Of a stretch of DNA of 19,780 nt, positions 1 through 8,713 are shown piece after piece (positions within the stretch are counted from its first letter, which is position 1; each line of letters opens with the position of its first letter). The translations under genes were made by a program, and so were the position numbers. This stretch comes from Parafilimonas sp. (GTDB lineage: Bacteria; Bacteroidota; Bacteroidia; Chitinophagales; Chitinophagaceae), in contig JAICKT010000028.1 of the NCBI GenBank assembly GCA_025927795.1, positions 1 to 19,780 on the forward strand. The letters run 5' to 3'. The notes beneath the pieces are model-generated. The model worked only from the letters and a program-made list of their open reading frames with translations. It was not told where the DNA came from and searched no databases.

Positions 1-2
1 AT

Positions 3-479
3 TTATTAGCACATGAATGGAAGTTATCAGAAATAGAGAAAGAATGGCGCGCACAAATTGAATTGGCTATAAAAAATATTCCGCACATCAGTCATATTTC
101 TTCACACATGGGTTGCATGAATATGAATGATACTGTGTATGCACTTGCAAGAAAACTGGCGAAAGAATATAATATAGATATCGAGCCAAAAGATTTTAAT
201 GTTTCAGACGCAACCTATAATGATACACATAAATCAAGCGCAGAAAAAATTAAGAGCTTTATAAATATGTTGAATAAATTGGAGCCTGGCAAAACATATT
301 TATTTGTTGATCATCCTGCAATTAATTCACCGGAATTACAGGCGGTGCATCACATCGGTTATGAGAACGTTGCTGAAGATAGGCAAGACGTTGTTAATCT
401 TTTTACAAACGATGAAGTAAAAAAAATTATTCAGCAAAAAGGAATTCAGCTTATCAGTTATAAAGACCTGAAACAATAA
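3..479 (+). CDS. YdjC/ChbG-type carbohydrate deacetylase, C-terminal part
   Basis: The frame is open from base 3, so the 5' end of the gene lies outside the window; about 158 residues are visible. Early in the visible part is HISHISSHMG, which fits the conserved His region of YdjC/ChbG deacetylases (metal-dependent enzymes that remove N-acetyl groups from chito-oligosaccharides and similar sugars). Near the C-terminus come LFVDHPA, then a Tyr and an acidic/Arg stretch (GYENVAEDRQD), then evkkiiqqkGIQLISYKDL; this order is typical of the end of that family. The TTG at 63 is internal and is not the real start. The gene converges on the next one with a single base between stop codons. Its position beside exported glycosidases suggests a role in carbohydrate breakdown, but its substrate cannot be read from the sequence. 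Confidence 0.7.
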   Translation, partial: LLAHEWKLSEIEKEWRAQIELAIKNIPHISHISSHMGCMNMNDTVYALARKLAKEYNIDIEPKDFNVSDATYNDTHKSSAEKIKSFINMLNKLEPGKTYLFVDHPAINSPELQAVHHIGYENVAEDRQDVVNLFTNDEVKKIIQQKGIQLISYKDLKQ

Positions 480-480
480 T

Positions 481-1830
481 TTAATGCAGCTTATAATTTT
501 TTGAAGCATCGTCTAAAACCAAAACCCAATCTTGCCCGTAACCCGATGATGGCGGTGTAAATTTTTTTGTTGATGTATTTGCGATAGTACCAATATCTGT
601 TGTTTTACCGTCTCGTGGATTATACCAGTAAGCATGCAATGTTGTTCCCGAAATTTTGTTTAAGATTACAGTAAAGTATTTTCCTTCGCTTGTATAAATG
701 AAAGCATAATCATTTCCACGAGTTGCCTGTATTCTTTCTGCAGGAGTTAAATTATTTTCTTCAATTAAAGATTGGTCAGGAATTCTTTCCATCATCGGGT
801 GTGATTCAATAAGTCTTCTAATAAATTGCATTTGATTAGCGCCGGGTAAATCCATTGCTTCCTGCCAATACACATGCGGACCATTTACTGCCTCATATTT
901 AGTAGAATAAAATTGCCATATATCATGACAGCCATACGTGTTTCCAAATGCACCGGCAAACACATCGAGATAAGCATATTTTCTTACATCATAAGCGCTG
1001 CTCGTTCCCAAGTCTTTTACATTAAAACAAACAGGATGATCTTCATACAACGACTCACCATCAATCACAGGTTTTGTTGGCTGCATGTTATACGCAAGCT
1101 GAATTTTATCGTACACATTATTATCCCTGCAATGACCGTTTTGAAACATATTAAATGCAAGCCACGTTTCATGATGAAACCAGGTAGCTGAACCCGAATC
1201 ACACGGCTGCGGATGATAACTGATAATTGCTTTTCCATTTGTTGCCTGCATAATTCCTTCGCCCATTGCATTCCAGATTGCAACATCATTTACATTGCGC
1301 GGATTTCTGTCGCCGCCTAAAATCCAAATAATATTTGTTTTGTTTTTATAGCGGTTGCCAATCCATTCGCCATAAATTTTTGCATTCTTTGTATTAAATA
1401 TTTCAGGACCTGTGCCCCATCTGTCTTTAAATATTTTATCTGCCCATGTTGGCAGCATTGCAATATTTATATTGTAAGAATTTGCTTTGTCAACCACATA
1501 ATCTACTTGTTTAAAATATGCTTCGTTAGGTTTGGTTGGGTCATCATCAATTAATGGTTTATCACCGTAAGCATTTGGTGTATGCAATCCATCCATTTCA
1601 GCAAGCACTACTGCCTGTATCATAGTAAAACCCTGTGCTGCTCTGCGTTTCAGATATTCATCTGCTTCTTCTTTTGTAAGGCGATGAAATAATTCCCAAC
1701 CAGTATCACCCAACCAGTAAAAAGGTTTTCCATCTTTTAAAAGATAGCGATGATTAGTACTTATACTGAACTGTGAAAAAGTTTGATTAAAGTATATTAA
1801 CAGTAAAACGAAAAGAAAATATTTTTTCAT
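481..1830 (-). CDS. DUF4038 / GH140-like glycoside hydrolase, exported
   Basis: A 449-residue protein with a hydrophobic N-terminal signal peptide (about residues 1-19, ending TFSQ). The mature part starts with the pattern of DUF4038 proteins: YLLKDGKPFYWLGDTGWELF (23-48 region), then KRRAAQGFTMIQAVVL (61-76), as in a TIM-barrel glycosidase. Two acidic residues stand at places expected for catalysis in GH140 apiosidase-like enzymes: Asp174 in LGGDRNP and Glu259 in VIDGESLYED. The C-terminal 90 residues fit the small beta domain found in this family (YWYNPRDGKTTDIG). The family hydrolyses glycosidic bonds in plant cell-wall polymers such as rhamnogalacturonan II; the exact substrate here is inference. 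The product is expected in the periplasm or outside the cell. It lies downstream of two other exported glycosidase-like genes on the same strand. Confidence 0.8.
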   Translation of the reverse strand: MKKYFLFVLLLIYFNQTFSQFSISTNHRYLLKDGKPFYWLGDTGWELFHRLTKEEADEYLKRRAAQGFTMIQAVVLAEMDGLHTPNAYGDKPLIDDDPTKPNEAYFKQVDYVVDKANSYNINIAMLPTWADKIFKDRWGTGPEIFNTKNAKIYGEWIGNRYKNKTNIIWILGGDRNPRNVNDVAIWNAMGEGIMQATNGKAIISYHPQPCDSGSATWFHHETWLAFNMFQNGHCRDNNVYDKIQLAYNMQPTKPVIDGESLYEDHPVCFNVKDLGTSSAYDVRKYAYLDVFAGAFGNTYGCHDIWQFYSTKYEAVNGPHVYWQEAMDLPGANQMQFIRRLIESHPMMERIPDQSLIEENNLTPAERIQATRGNDYAFIYTSEGKYFTVILNKISGTTLHAYWYNPRDGKTTDIGTIANTSTKKFTPPSSGYGQDWVLVLDDASKNYKLH

Positions 1831-1898
1831 GATGATAAGTTATTTAAAACTTTAAGTCTTGTACTATTAAGCTGTATAAGTATTGTGATGCTGTTAAA

Positions 1899-1978
1899 CG
1901 TCATTTCGATGAAGGAGAAATCTCCTGAAATATTAACAGGTTTTAAATTTATGAAATGTCTCGTGCCTCGACATGACG
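1899..1978. repeat. Imperfect inverted repeat, REP-like intergenic element
   Basis: The left arm from 1899 (CGTCATTTCGATGAAGGAGA) and the reverse complement of the right arm ending at 1978 (CGTCATGTCGAGGCACGAGA) agree at 16 of 20 positions. They enclose an AT-rich centre. Palindromes built on GTCATTTCGA ... TCGAAATGAC occur between genes in many Bacteroidota genomes (from memory, not checked). A second short hairpin follows (1988-1996 with 2011-2019, one G-T pair), but it has no T run on either strand and is not a convincing terminator. Confidence 0.6.
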
Positions 1979-2079
1979 TTCGTGAGATTTGGGTTTATGC
2001 AATCAATTTCAAACCCGAATATCGTAACGAATTTAAGGCATACGCACTTTAATGTTTGTACTGATAAGAAGCAATCTTA

Positions 2080-4632
2080 CTATTCATATTTTATCTCAAA
2101 GTCTTTTACACCATCAGCATTCATCTCAAAATCTGCATAATTAGATTGCTCAATGGTTGATTGTTTGAATGAAATATTTTTATTATCGCTCATTACAGAT
2201 TTTACTTTTGTATTTGCAGGCAACAAAACATGAAATAAAAATTTATTTCCACCGGTTGTTGCAGTAATATGTATGATGTGATTTTTTGCATCGTGTATAA
2301 ACTTATAACTCGCATAACCTTTTGATGCAGCGTAACGAACAGTTACATTTATTGAATCAGAAGTTGTAGTTGTCCATCGCGGGGCAATTACTGGTTCATT
2401 AAAAGCTTCGCTATGTGGAGCATCTTTTACACCCGCTAATCCTTCAATCATTGCAGCCATGTTGGTTGCAGAAGCCCAATCATCAGGTCCGCCAAACGAA
2501 ACAGGATTTACCGGTACATAATGCTTTTGGTTTGACAAGGTAATCGCGAGCACTGCATAAATATTATCATTTTGAGATGCAGCTATAACAATACTTTTTA
2601 TCTTTTTTCCAGGATGTGGATTGTCAATCGCACACCAGCTTACACCAACACCTTCGCTTACATCATTTTTTCCATACCATGCAATGCCTGAATAATCTGT
2701 TTTCAATTCGGAGAACCACCAGTAAGTAAGTTGCTTGCCCATTATTATGTATTGAAAATTATTAGTTCCATCTTCATACAAAATTTTTACAGCGCCTGCA
2801 ACATTTTCAGATGCAGGTTTGCCTGCAGTATGCAATAAATAAATGCAAGCTGCGGTATCATGTATCGGTATTTCAACAGAAGATGGAAAATCTTTTTGAT
2901 TTGCTACAGCGATAACAGCATTAAAATTATTTTTTGCTGCATCAATCACATTAAATTCAATGCTGTCTAAAATTTGTTTACCAACAGGAATGTTATGTAA
3001 GTCATCACCTGGCTTGCCGCCATTCATCCACTTATGTTGTGCAGTATTGTTGGTGTTTGATAAATCCATGTTTGTGTATGAAGAAATATCGAGCGGTTTA
3101 TAAACCGGCGGAGGAGGTGGTGGCAGCATAGAACCTGTGTAAGCAAACGAAATATGATTGCCATATTTTTTGCCGAGTTCAAATATTCTGTTCAATACAT
3201 CGGTTGCATAATTTTCGTAACCGTTTTCGTAAGCGCCGCGTGCAAGTTCACCCGCATTATGACCGCCAACACCACCATTCATATATTGCCATACTGCATC
3301 ATGCATGGTAAAACCTTTTTGAAAAGGCGGATAAATTGCATACCACTCACCGGGCGAACCAACGGGCAAATGATTTTTTAAATTGATGTATGTTTCAATA
3401 ATCGCTTTGCTTTGTTCGTGTGTAATATTTCTGTTTAATGAATACGCATTGGATTGTGCGATTTGCGATTTTTCATCAAAACCAAGATTGCGATGTACTG
3501 TTGAATCTTCATCAATAAAATGCGTGAAGAAATGCCCATTCCATGCGAGATTGTTTAAACGTTCGCTCATTTCATCGCCGCGTTGTTTATACTTGTTTGC
3601 ATTGATTGAATCACCTGTTGCCGCAAGCATTTCAGCGAGTTGATAACATGCTTCAATATACCCTGTATTATCGCCGAAGAACACACCAAATTTGGTTTTG
3701 TTCGGGTCAATAATCATTGTATTGGTAATTCCAAGGTCAGGCATGTATTCATCTTCAACAGCAAAATCCCAGCTATCAATTGTATAGGCTCTTTTTAATA
3801 AACCAAAACGTTTGCTCCATCTTGCAGCATCATTTGGTGCATAATCTAATGCACGTTCTGCTGATGAAAGATTTTCTTTCATCCAATCATTATTGCCATC
3901 ACTTTTCCAAACTGCATAAATTGTATTTACATATAAATATTCAGGATGATTTTCTACCGGTTGACGAACAAAAACTTTATCGCCAATTTGTTTGCTATAG
4001 CCCGAAAATTTATCACGTGTTAAAAAATAATCAGCATTGCTTTGATATTGAATAAAACTGTAAATCATTCCATCATTCCGCTGCGATTGTCGCATAATAT
4101 CAACTAATTCTTTTCCATTTGGTAAAAAATATTTCAAACCTTTCATGGTTTGAAAATTATCAAGCACCCATTGAACAAATACATGATAAGCTTTACCATT
4201 CCATATTACGGTATCAACGCCGGTGTGATTATCAACAAACATACCGTGATAAAAAAGGTCAAACATTTTTTTATAATAACCGCCGTCATCAATACTTGTT
4301 TTTGCATCAACATAAAAATTAATAGAATCAATTATTTTATTATGATGATTGTAGATGCGGACGGTTTGTTTACCTAAAGAGCAACCAACAATAAAAGTTG
4401 TTACAGGTTTTATAACTGATGAAAAATAATGCTTGCCGTTTCCATCAAATACTTTTATGCTGCTGCCCTTTGCGTTGGTTAAAGCCAGTGTTTGCAATGG
4501 CTCTGCAAATATTGTATCTGCATTTTTGTGAAGAGAAATATCATCATACAAAAACAATGAAGGTTTTGTGTTTTGCTGTGCAAATAATTTTTGAAAGCTT
4601 AGAATACAAACAATAAAAAATAATTTCTTCAT
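2080..4632 (-). CDS. Large exported protein with predicted (alpha/alpha)6-barrel glycosidase domain
   Basis: An 850-residue protein with a signal peptide (about 1-18, ending LFAQ). Residues 20-110 look like a beta domain. Residues 115-500 have the helical, Trp/Tyr-rich pattern of six-hairpin glycosidases, with acidic clusters that could be catalytic: DSWDFAVEDEYMPDL (286-300), FFGDNTGYIEACYQLAEML (318-336) and MHDAVWQYMNGGVGGHNAGE (443-462). A run of six prolines (504-509) ends the barrel. The remaining 340 residues are beta-rich and contain SFGGPDDWASATNMAAMIEG (712-731). I cannot assign a glycoside hydrolase family number. It could instead be a glycan-binding or lyase relative with the same fold. 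It precedes the GH140-like gene by 249 bp and follows the next minus-strand gene by 44 bp, so those two are probably cotranscribed. Confidence 0.6.
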   Translation of the reverse strand: MKKLFFIVCILSFQKLFAQQNTKPSLFLYDDISLHKNADTIFAEPLQTLALTNAKGSSIKVFDGNGKHYFSSVIKPVTTFIVGCSLGKQTVRIYNHHNKIIDSINFYVDAKTSIDDGGYYKKMFDLFYHGMFVDNHTGVDTVIWNGKAYHVFVQWVLDNFQTMKGLKYFLPNGKELVDIMRQSQRNDGMIYSFIQYQSNADYFLTRDKFSGYSKQIGDKVFVRQPVENHPEYLYVNTIYAVWKSDGNNDWMKENLSSAERALDYAPNDAARWSKRFGLLKRAYTIDSWDFAVEDEYMPDLGITNTMIIDPNKTKFGVFFGDNTGYIEACYQLAEMLAATGDSINANKYKQRGDEMSERLNNLAWNGHFFTHFIDEDSTVHRNLGFDEKSQIAQSNAYSLNRNITHEQSKAIIETYINLKNHLPVGSPGEWYAIYPPFQKGFTMHDAVWQYMNGGVGGHNAGELARGAYENGYENYATDVLNRIFELGKKYGNHISFAYTGSMLPPPPPPVYKPLDISSYTNMDLSNTNNTAQHKWMNGGKPGDDLHNIPVGKQILDSIEFNVIDAAKNNFNAVIAVANQKDFPSSVEIPIHDTAACIYLLHTAGKPASENVAGAVKILYEDGTNNFQYIIMGKQLTYWWFSELKTDYSGIAWYGKNDVSEGVGVSWCAIDNPHPGKKIKSIVIAASQNDNIYAVLAITLSNQKHYVPVNPVSFGGPDDWASATNMAAMIEGLAGVKDAPHSEAFNEPVIAPRWTTTTSDSINVTVRYAASKGYASYKFIHDAKNHIIHITATTGGNKFLFHVLLPANTKVKSVMSDNKNISFKQSTIEQSNYADFEMNADGVKDFEIKYE

Positions 4633-4676
4633 AATAAATATGCTGCTCTTTTAAATAATTCAAACGAATACTAATG

Positions 4677-6323
4677 TTATTCAACAACAATCACTTTATC
4701 ACTATTCATTCTTTTTACAGTAAGAATGCCACCTTTATTCAAATCTTTCCATGTAAAACCCTGCGTACTTAATTCCTTCAATTCATTCACAGGTTTTAAA
4801 TTCAGCAATACTGCAGAAGGTTTTTTCAGCAGGCGCATTTGTTCAACGCCTGTTGTATCAAATGTTCTGTAAAATATGCGAATTGTTTTTGGGTCTGTTT
4901 TTCCTAAATCATCTCCATACCATTTATCAGTCAGTGGCGCATAATCTGCTTCTTCAATAACAGAAGTTGAAGACAAAATATGCTCTTCATCTGAAGGAGC
5001 AAGTTGGGGCATAGCAGCCATCGCACGCAGAAAATGACGCACATAATCACCGTACCCATCAGTAAGCCAATTGGCATCGTTTGGATAACGGTTTTTGCCA
5101 TCATCATCCACCATATATGTTGCCCAGTTAAGCTGGCGGATTGCATTATCGTAATTGAATTTATCTTGTGTCAGCGCCATGTATTGCAGCTCTGCTGATG
5201 CTTCTCTTGATGTATGGCTATTGCCCGGCTGAAGATATGCTGTTTGTTCATTTACTACTGTTACGCCATATTTTTTCCATTGATTATTTGCAAGCTTTTC
5301 ATAAACCCAATCAAAAATTTTTCTAACATTTGTTTTCCAGTTTGGAAAATATTCGGAATGATTCATCATGAATTGTGCAAACGTAATGGCATTAATTTGT
5401 GTATCGCTCCATCCCGGAACGTCTTCAAAAAAAGGTCCCCATTTATTATTTTGTAAAGGATATTTTTTCATCCAGTTTAAAACCTTATCAAAAGCCTGTT
5501 TATATAAATTCACTTCACCAACATTCAATTGTTGCAACTCAAGAAATAATTCCATTGTACCGCTCCAGTTAGTTGTGTAACTGCTTAAGCCAACATGCGC
5601 GCCACTGCGATTATTGTTGAGCAGTTTTCCAACTTCGCCGGTAACTGCATTCACTTTAAATGGCATCGGCGAATTATTTTCGTCACCATCTTTTGTATGT
5701 TTTGCAAGCGCATTTGCAATTTTTATAGCAGCGTTTAAATATTCATCGTCGGTTATGTTTGGATATCGTTCTTTATTTGTCATTTTATACAAATGCAATA
5801 ACTCCAATCCAAAAGAACCGGCTTTATCGGGCTGTGTATAGTTCTTGCCAAGAATCATATCACCATCATAAATACCTGAATATATTTTTGTGTTATAAGG
5901 ATAAGGAATGTTTGCCCATGCATTATTCGAATCAGAAAATCCATGTGTGAGATAATAGTCCGCAATAAATCGCATGTTCTCTTTAACGCGGTCGTTGCCT
6001 GTATAAGCATATAATAACCTCCATGATGATAATGCCATTGCAAACTGGTCGCCGCCAATTCCTCTCGGGTCGTTTACATTTTGTTCCCACACCTGGTGAT
6101 TCATGTAATAGGGAATGCCATTCATATCAATGCGCATCGTATCCCAAAAATTCCAAACAAAATATATTACATGGCTCCATGCTTTTCCAGGTTCATCATC
6201 ACACCATGGAATAATGTTGCCCGCTGCATTTGTTTTAATGTTATGATAAATTAATTTTTCTGTTTGAGCTGATGCGTGAGTGCAAAAAGCGGCGAGTAAA
6301 AAAATGCAGTATGTTCTTTTCAT
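4677..6323 (-). CDS. Exported protein with predicted six-hairpin (alpha/alpha) glycosidase-like domain
   Basis: A 548-residue protein with a clear signal peptide (1-19, ending HASAQ). Most of the mature chain is a helical toroid-like domain with repeated aromatic helices: WSHVIYFVWNFWDTM (49-63), GGDQFAMALSSWRLLYAYTG (90-109), GLELLHLYKMT (172-182), WSGTMELFLELQ (253-264), ASAELQYMALTQ (375-386), DYVRHFLRAMAAMP (426-439). Acidic residues in YSGIYDGDMILG (148-159) could be functional. The last 75 residues, from YAPLTDKWYGDD, look like a small beta domain. This layout is shared by several hydrolase and lyase families, and no diagnostic motif lets me choose one. The gene is 44 bp upstream of the 850-residue glycosidase-like gene on the same strand, which suggests one transcript and a shared polysaccharide target. 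Confidence 0.6.
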   Translation of the reverse strand: MKRTYCIFLLAAFCTHASAQTEKLIYHNIKTNAAGNIIPWCDDEPGKAWSHVIYFVWNFWDTMRIDMNGIPYYMNHQVWEQNVNDPRGIGGDQFAMALSSWRLLYAYTGNDRVKENMRFIADYYLTHGFSDSNNAWANIPYPYNTKIYSGIYDGDMILGKNYTQPDKAGSFGLELLHLYKMTNKERYPNITDDEYLNAAIKIANALAKHTKDGDENNSPMPFKVNAVTGEVGKLLNNNRSGAHVGLSSYTTNWSGTMELFLELQQLNVGEVNLYKQAFDKVLNWMKKYPLQNNKWGPFFEDVPGWSDTQINAITFAQFMMNHSEYFPNWKTNVRKIFDWVYEKLANNQWKKYGVTVVNEQTAYLQPGNSHTSREASAELQYMALTQDKFNYDNAIRQLNWATYMVDDDGKNRYPNDANWLTDGYGDYVRHFLRAMAAMPQLAPSDEEHILSSTSVIEEADYAPLTDKWYGDDLGKTDPKTIRIFYRTFDTTGVEQMRLLKKPSAVLLNLKPVNELKELSTQGFTWKDLNKGGILTVKRMNSDKVIVVE

Positions 6324-6372
6324 TCAAAACAGATTTAAATTACCTGCAATAAACTTATTAAAGTTATCTGAA

Positions 6373-6522
6373 TCATTTAGCATATAAAGTAACTACAGCA
6401 TTCGCAGGCAAATGAAGCGCATCAGTGCTTTTCACTTCACCATCATCTTTGCAATCTTCATTTGCAGAAGTAATATATTTATTAAACTGTGCAGGTAATT
6501 GCTGCCTGATAATTTTATTTTC
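6373..6522 (-). pseudogene. C-terminal remnant of a GH30-like glycosidase
   Basis: On the minus strand, 49 codons are open between an in-frame stop at 6523-6525 and a stop at 6373-6375. The peptide includes LPAQFNKYITSANEDC and ends TDALHLPANAVVTLYAK. The pattern of a Tyr-x-Thr-Ser strand, an acidic loop, then LPA-x-x-V-V-T-L at the very end is what the C-terminal beta domain of GH30-type glycosidases looks like. There is no start codon and no room for a catalytic domain: 134 bp of AT-rich sequence separates it from the S9 peptidase stop. I infer that most of a glycosidase gene was deleted and only the tail survives. It is otherwise the only content seen in the 333-bp gap 6324-6656. Confidence 0.5.
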
Positions 6523-6656
6523 TTAAATAAATTATCAAATAGTCATATAGTATTTAAAAGATTGATTTTTATTTTTTATGTCTGAGCCTTTTTGATAAAT
6601 GATCATCAAACACTCAATATACGTAATTCAATTTCGCAAAATAAAAGATGCATTTC

Positions 6657-8561
6657 TTACTTCAGCGTCTCATCTAACCATTTAAAAAATTCATGTTGCC
6701 AAACCAAAGCATCCTGTGCTTTTAATACCCAATGATTTTCATCGGTCATTATGATGAACCGGCTTTTAATACCTTTTAATTGTGCAACCTGAAATGCTTG
6801 CTGTGCCTGCTCAAACGGAACACGATAATCTTTACCACCTTCGAAAATTAGAATTGGTGTATTCCATTTGTCAACAAAATTGCTTGGACTTTGACTATAT
6901 GAACGTTGGGCAACAGCATTGTTTTTATCCCAATAAGGTCCGCCTTTCTCCCAATTCTCAAACCACATTTCATCTGTTGTGCCATACATACTTCTAAAAT
7001 CAAATACGCCATCATGTGCAATAAAAGTTTTAAAGCGGCCATTGTGCATTCCTGCTAACGCATACACACTAAAACCACCAAAGCTTGCGCCAACACAACC
7101 ACGTTTTGATGTATCAACATATTTTTCTTTTGATACAGCATCAATAGCACTTAAATAATCTTTCAATACTTGTCCGCCCCAATCTTTACTTACTTCTTCA
7201 TTCCATTTTGTACCAAAGCCGGGCATACCACGGCGACAAGGCGCAACAACTATGTAACCTTGTGAAGCGATCAATTGAAAATTCCATCTGAAAGAATAAA
7301 ATTGTGTAAGCGCAGCTTGCGGTCCGCCCTGGCAATATAAAAGTGTTGGATATTTTTTTGTTGAATCAAAGTTTGGCGGAAGTACAACCCATACAACCAT
7401 TTTCTTATTGTCAGTTGTTGTTACATATTTTTTTTGCCAACTACATTGTGCCAGATTATTATTCAAACTATCGTTTACATAAGTAAGTTTTTTCATGTTG
7501 CCATCATTCACATCAACCGTAAAAATTTCTGCTGCATGATTAAAATCTGTTCTTGTTACAAACAGCGTTTTATCTTTTTGCCCAACAATTCCGCTTACAT
7601 CAAAATCGCCATTTGTAATTTGTTTTACAGTTACAGCCATTTTCGTTAAGCCCGGATAATTTACTTCAAACAATTGCAGCGTTCCATCTTTCGGTGCAAT
7701 AAAAAATATATTACTGCCATCATCACTCCATTTAAAACTTTCAACATTTATATCATCACGGCTTGCCGTTAAATTCATTTTTGTTTTACCGTTTAATACA
7801 ACCAAGTCTTGCTTGTCAGCTTCATAACCATCACGCTTTTGGCTAAGCCATGCGAGTTCACCTTTCGAATTGTATGATGGATTGATATCATAACCCATCA
7901 TGCCTTCGGTTAAATTTTTTGTTTCACCTGTTTCAACATTATATTCATATAAATCTGTGTTTGTACTGAGCGTATAAGCAGTGCCTTGTTTTTTCTTTGT
8001 TACATAAACAACGTGTTTTCCATCAGGATTAAATAAATAATCTTCATCACCACCAAAAGGTTTTTGCGGACAATCGTAAGGTTCATTTGGCATTAAATCT
8101 TTTTTAGAAGTATCACCAACAGCGCTTAAAAAAATATGGCTGAACTTTCCATCTTCCCATGTATCCCAATGACGATACATTAGCGAATTATAAATGCGCA
8201 CATTGCTTTTTGTTAAGTCTGGATAAAAATCGCTGCCAGCTACATTCATAATTTTTACATCGCTGTCACTAATCTTCCATTTGCCATCAGCAGAAATATG
8301 TGTATTAGCAACAAGAGAGTCAGCATTTGTAATTTCTTCTGCCGATCCACCATCAACAGGTATGCGATATGTTTTGGTGATGTTTTTATTTTGCTCAACA
8401 TCCGGCGTAGCCACAGAATAAATAATGTATTGTTTGTCTTTTGAAATACCAATTGCATTTACTCTATGCAAATTCCAAAGTAGTTCAGGCGTTAATGTGT
8501 TTTGAGAAAATAACATTGCCGGAAATACAATAGTGAGAAAGAGAGAAAAATATTTTTTCAT
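6657..8561 (-). CDS. S9 family (prolyl oligopeptidase / dipeptidyl-peptidase type) serine peptidase, exported
   Basis: A 634-residue protein with a signal peptide (about 1-19, ending MLFSQ). Residues 25-375 are a WD-like beta-propeller region with repeated ISADGKW / FNPDGKHVVYV / WSDDGSNIFFI strands. Residues 385-634 are the alpha/beta-hydrolase peptidase domain. The catalytic triad is visible: Ser493 in GASFGGFS, Asp578 in GGKDYRVP and His610 in DENHWV. The oxyanion-region motif reads CRRGMPGFG (442-450). Members of the family cleave short proline- or alanine-containing peptides; the secreted Bacteroidota forms supply peptides for growth. The protein is complete in length and motifs. It is the first gene of the minus-strand run, and 152 bp separates it from the divergent histidine kinase. 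I found no clear promoter box. Confidence 0.93.
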   Translation of the reverse strand: MKKYFSLFLTIVFPAMLFSQNTLTPELLWNLHRVNAIGISKDKQYIIYSVATPDVEQNKNITKTYRIPVDGGSAEEITNADSLVANTHISADGKWKISDSDVKIMNVAGSDFYPDLTKSNVRIYNSLMYRHWDTWEDGKFSHIFLSAVGDTSKKDLMPNEPYDCPQKPFGGDEDYLFNPDGKHVVYVTKKKQGTAYTLSTNTDLYEYNVETGETKNLTEGMMGYDINPSYNSKGELAWLSQKRDGYEADKQDLVVLNGKTKMNLTASRDDINVESFKWSDDGSNIFFIAPKDGTLQLFEVNYPGLTKMAVTVKQITNGDFDVSGIVGQKDKTLFVTRTDFNHAAEIFTVDVNDGNMKKLTYVNDSLNNNLAQCSWQKKYVTTTDNKKMVVWVVLPPNFDSTKKYPTLLYCQGGPQAALTQFYSFRWNFQLIASQGYIVVAPCRRGMPGFGTKWNEEVSKDWGGQVLKDYLSAIDAVSKEKYVDTSKRGCVGASFGGFSVYALAGMHNGRFKTFIAHDGVFDFRSMYGTTDEMWFENWEKGGPYWDKNNAVAQRSYSQSPSNFVDKWNTPILIFEGGKDYRVPFEQAQQAFQVAQLKGIKSRFIIMTDENHWVLKAQDALVWQHEFFKWLDETLK

Positions 8562-8713
8562 ATTAATTGCTTATGAGCGAACTTAAGTATTTTATTTTCA
8601 CATGAAAAAATGGGGTGCATTAAAAAATAAAAATTAATATCTTTATAGGCATTAATAAATCTCTGGTTTAAAAGAAAACTCGTTTAATTTCTTTTATTTT
8701 ATTTTTCAACGCT

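Noticed and set aside
1988..2019. Terminator hairpin after the 850-residue gene
   Set aside because: The 9-bp stem with a 14-nt loop has no T run following it on the minus strand.
8637..8644. TATCTTTA as a promoter box for the histidine kinase
   Set aside because: It lacks the final G of TAnnTTTG and I saw no correctly spaced TTG; too weak to annotate in AT-rich DNA.
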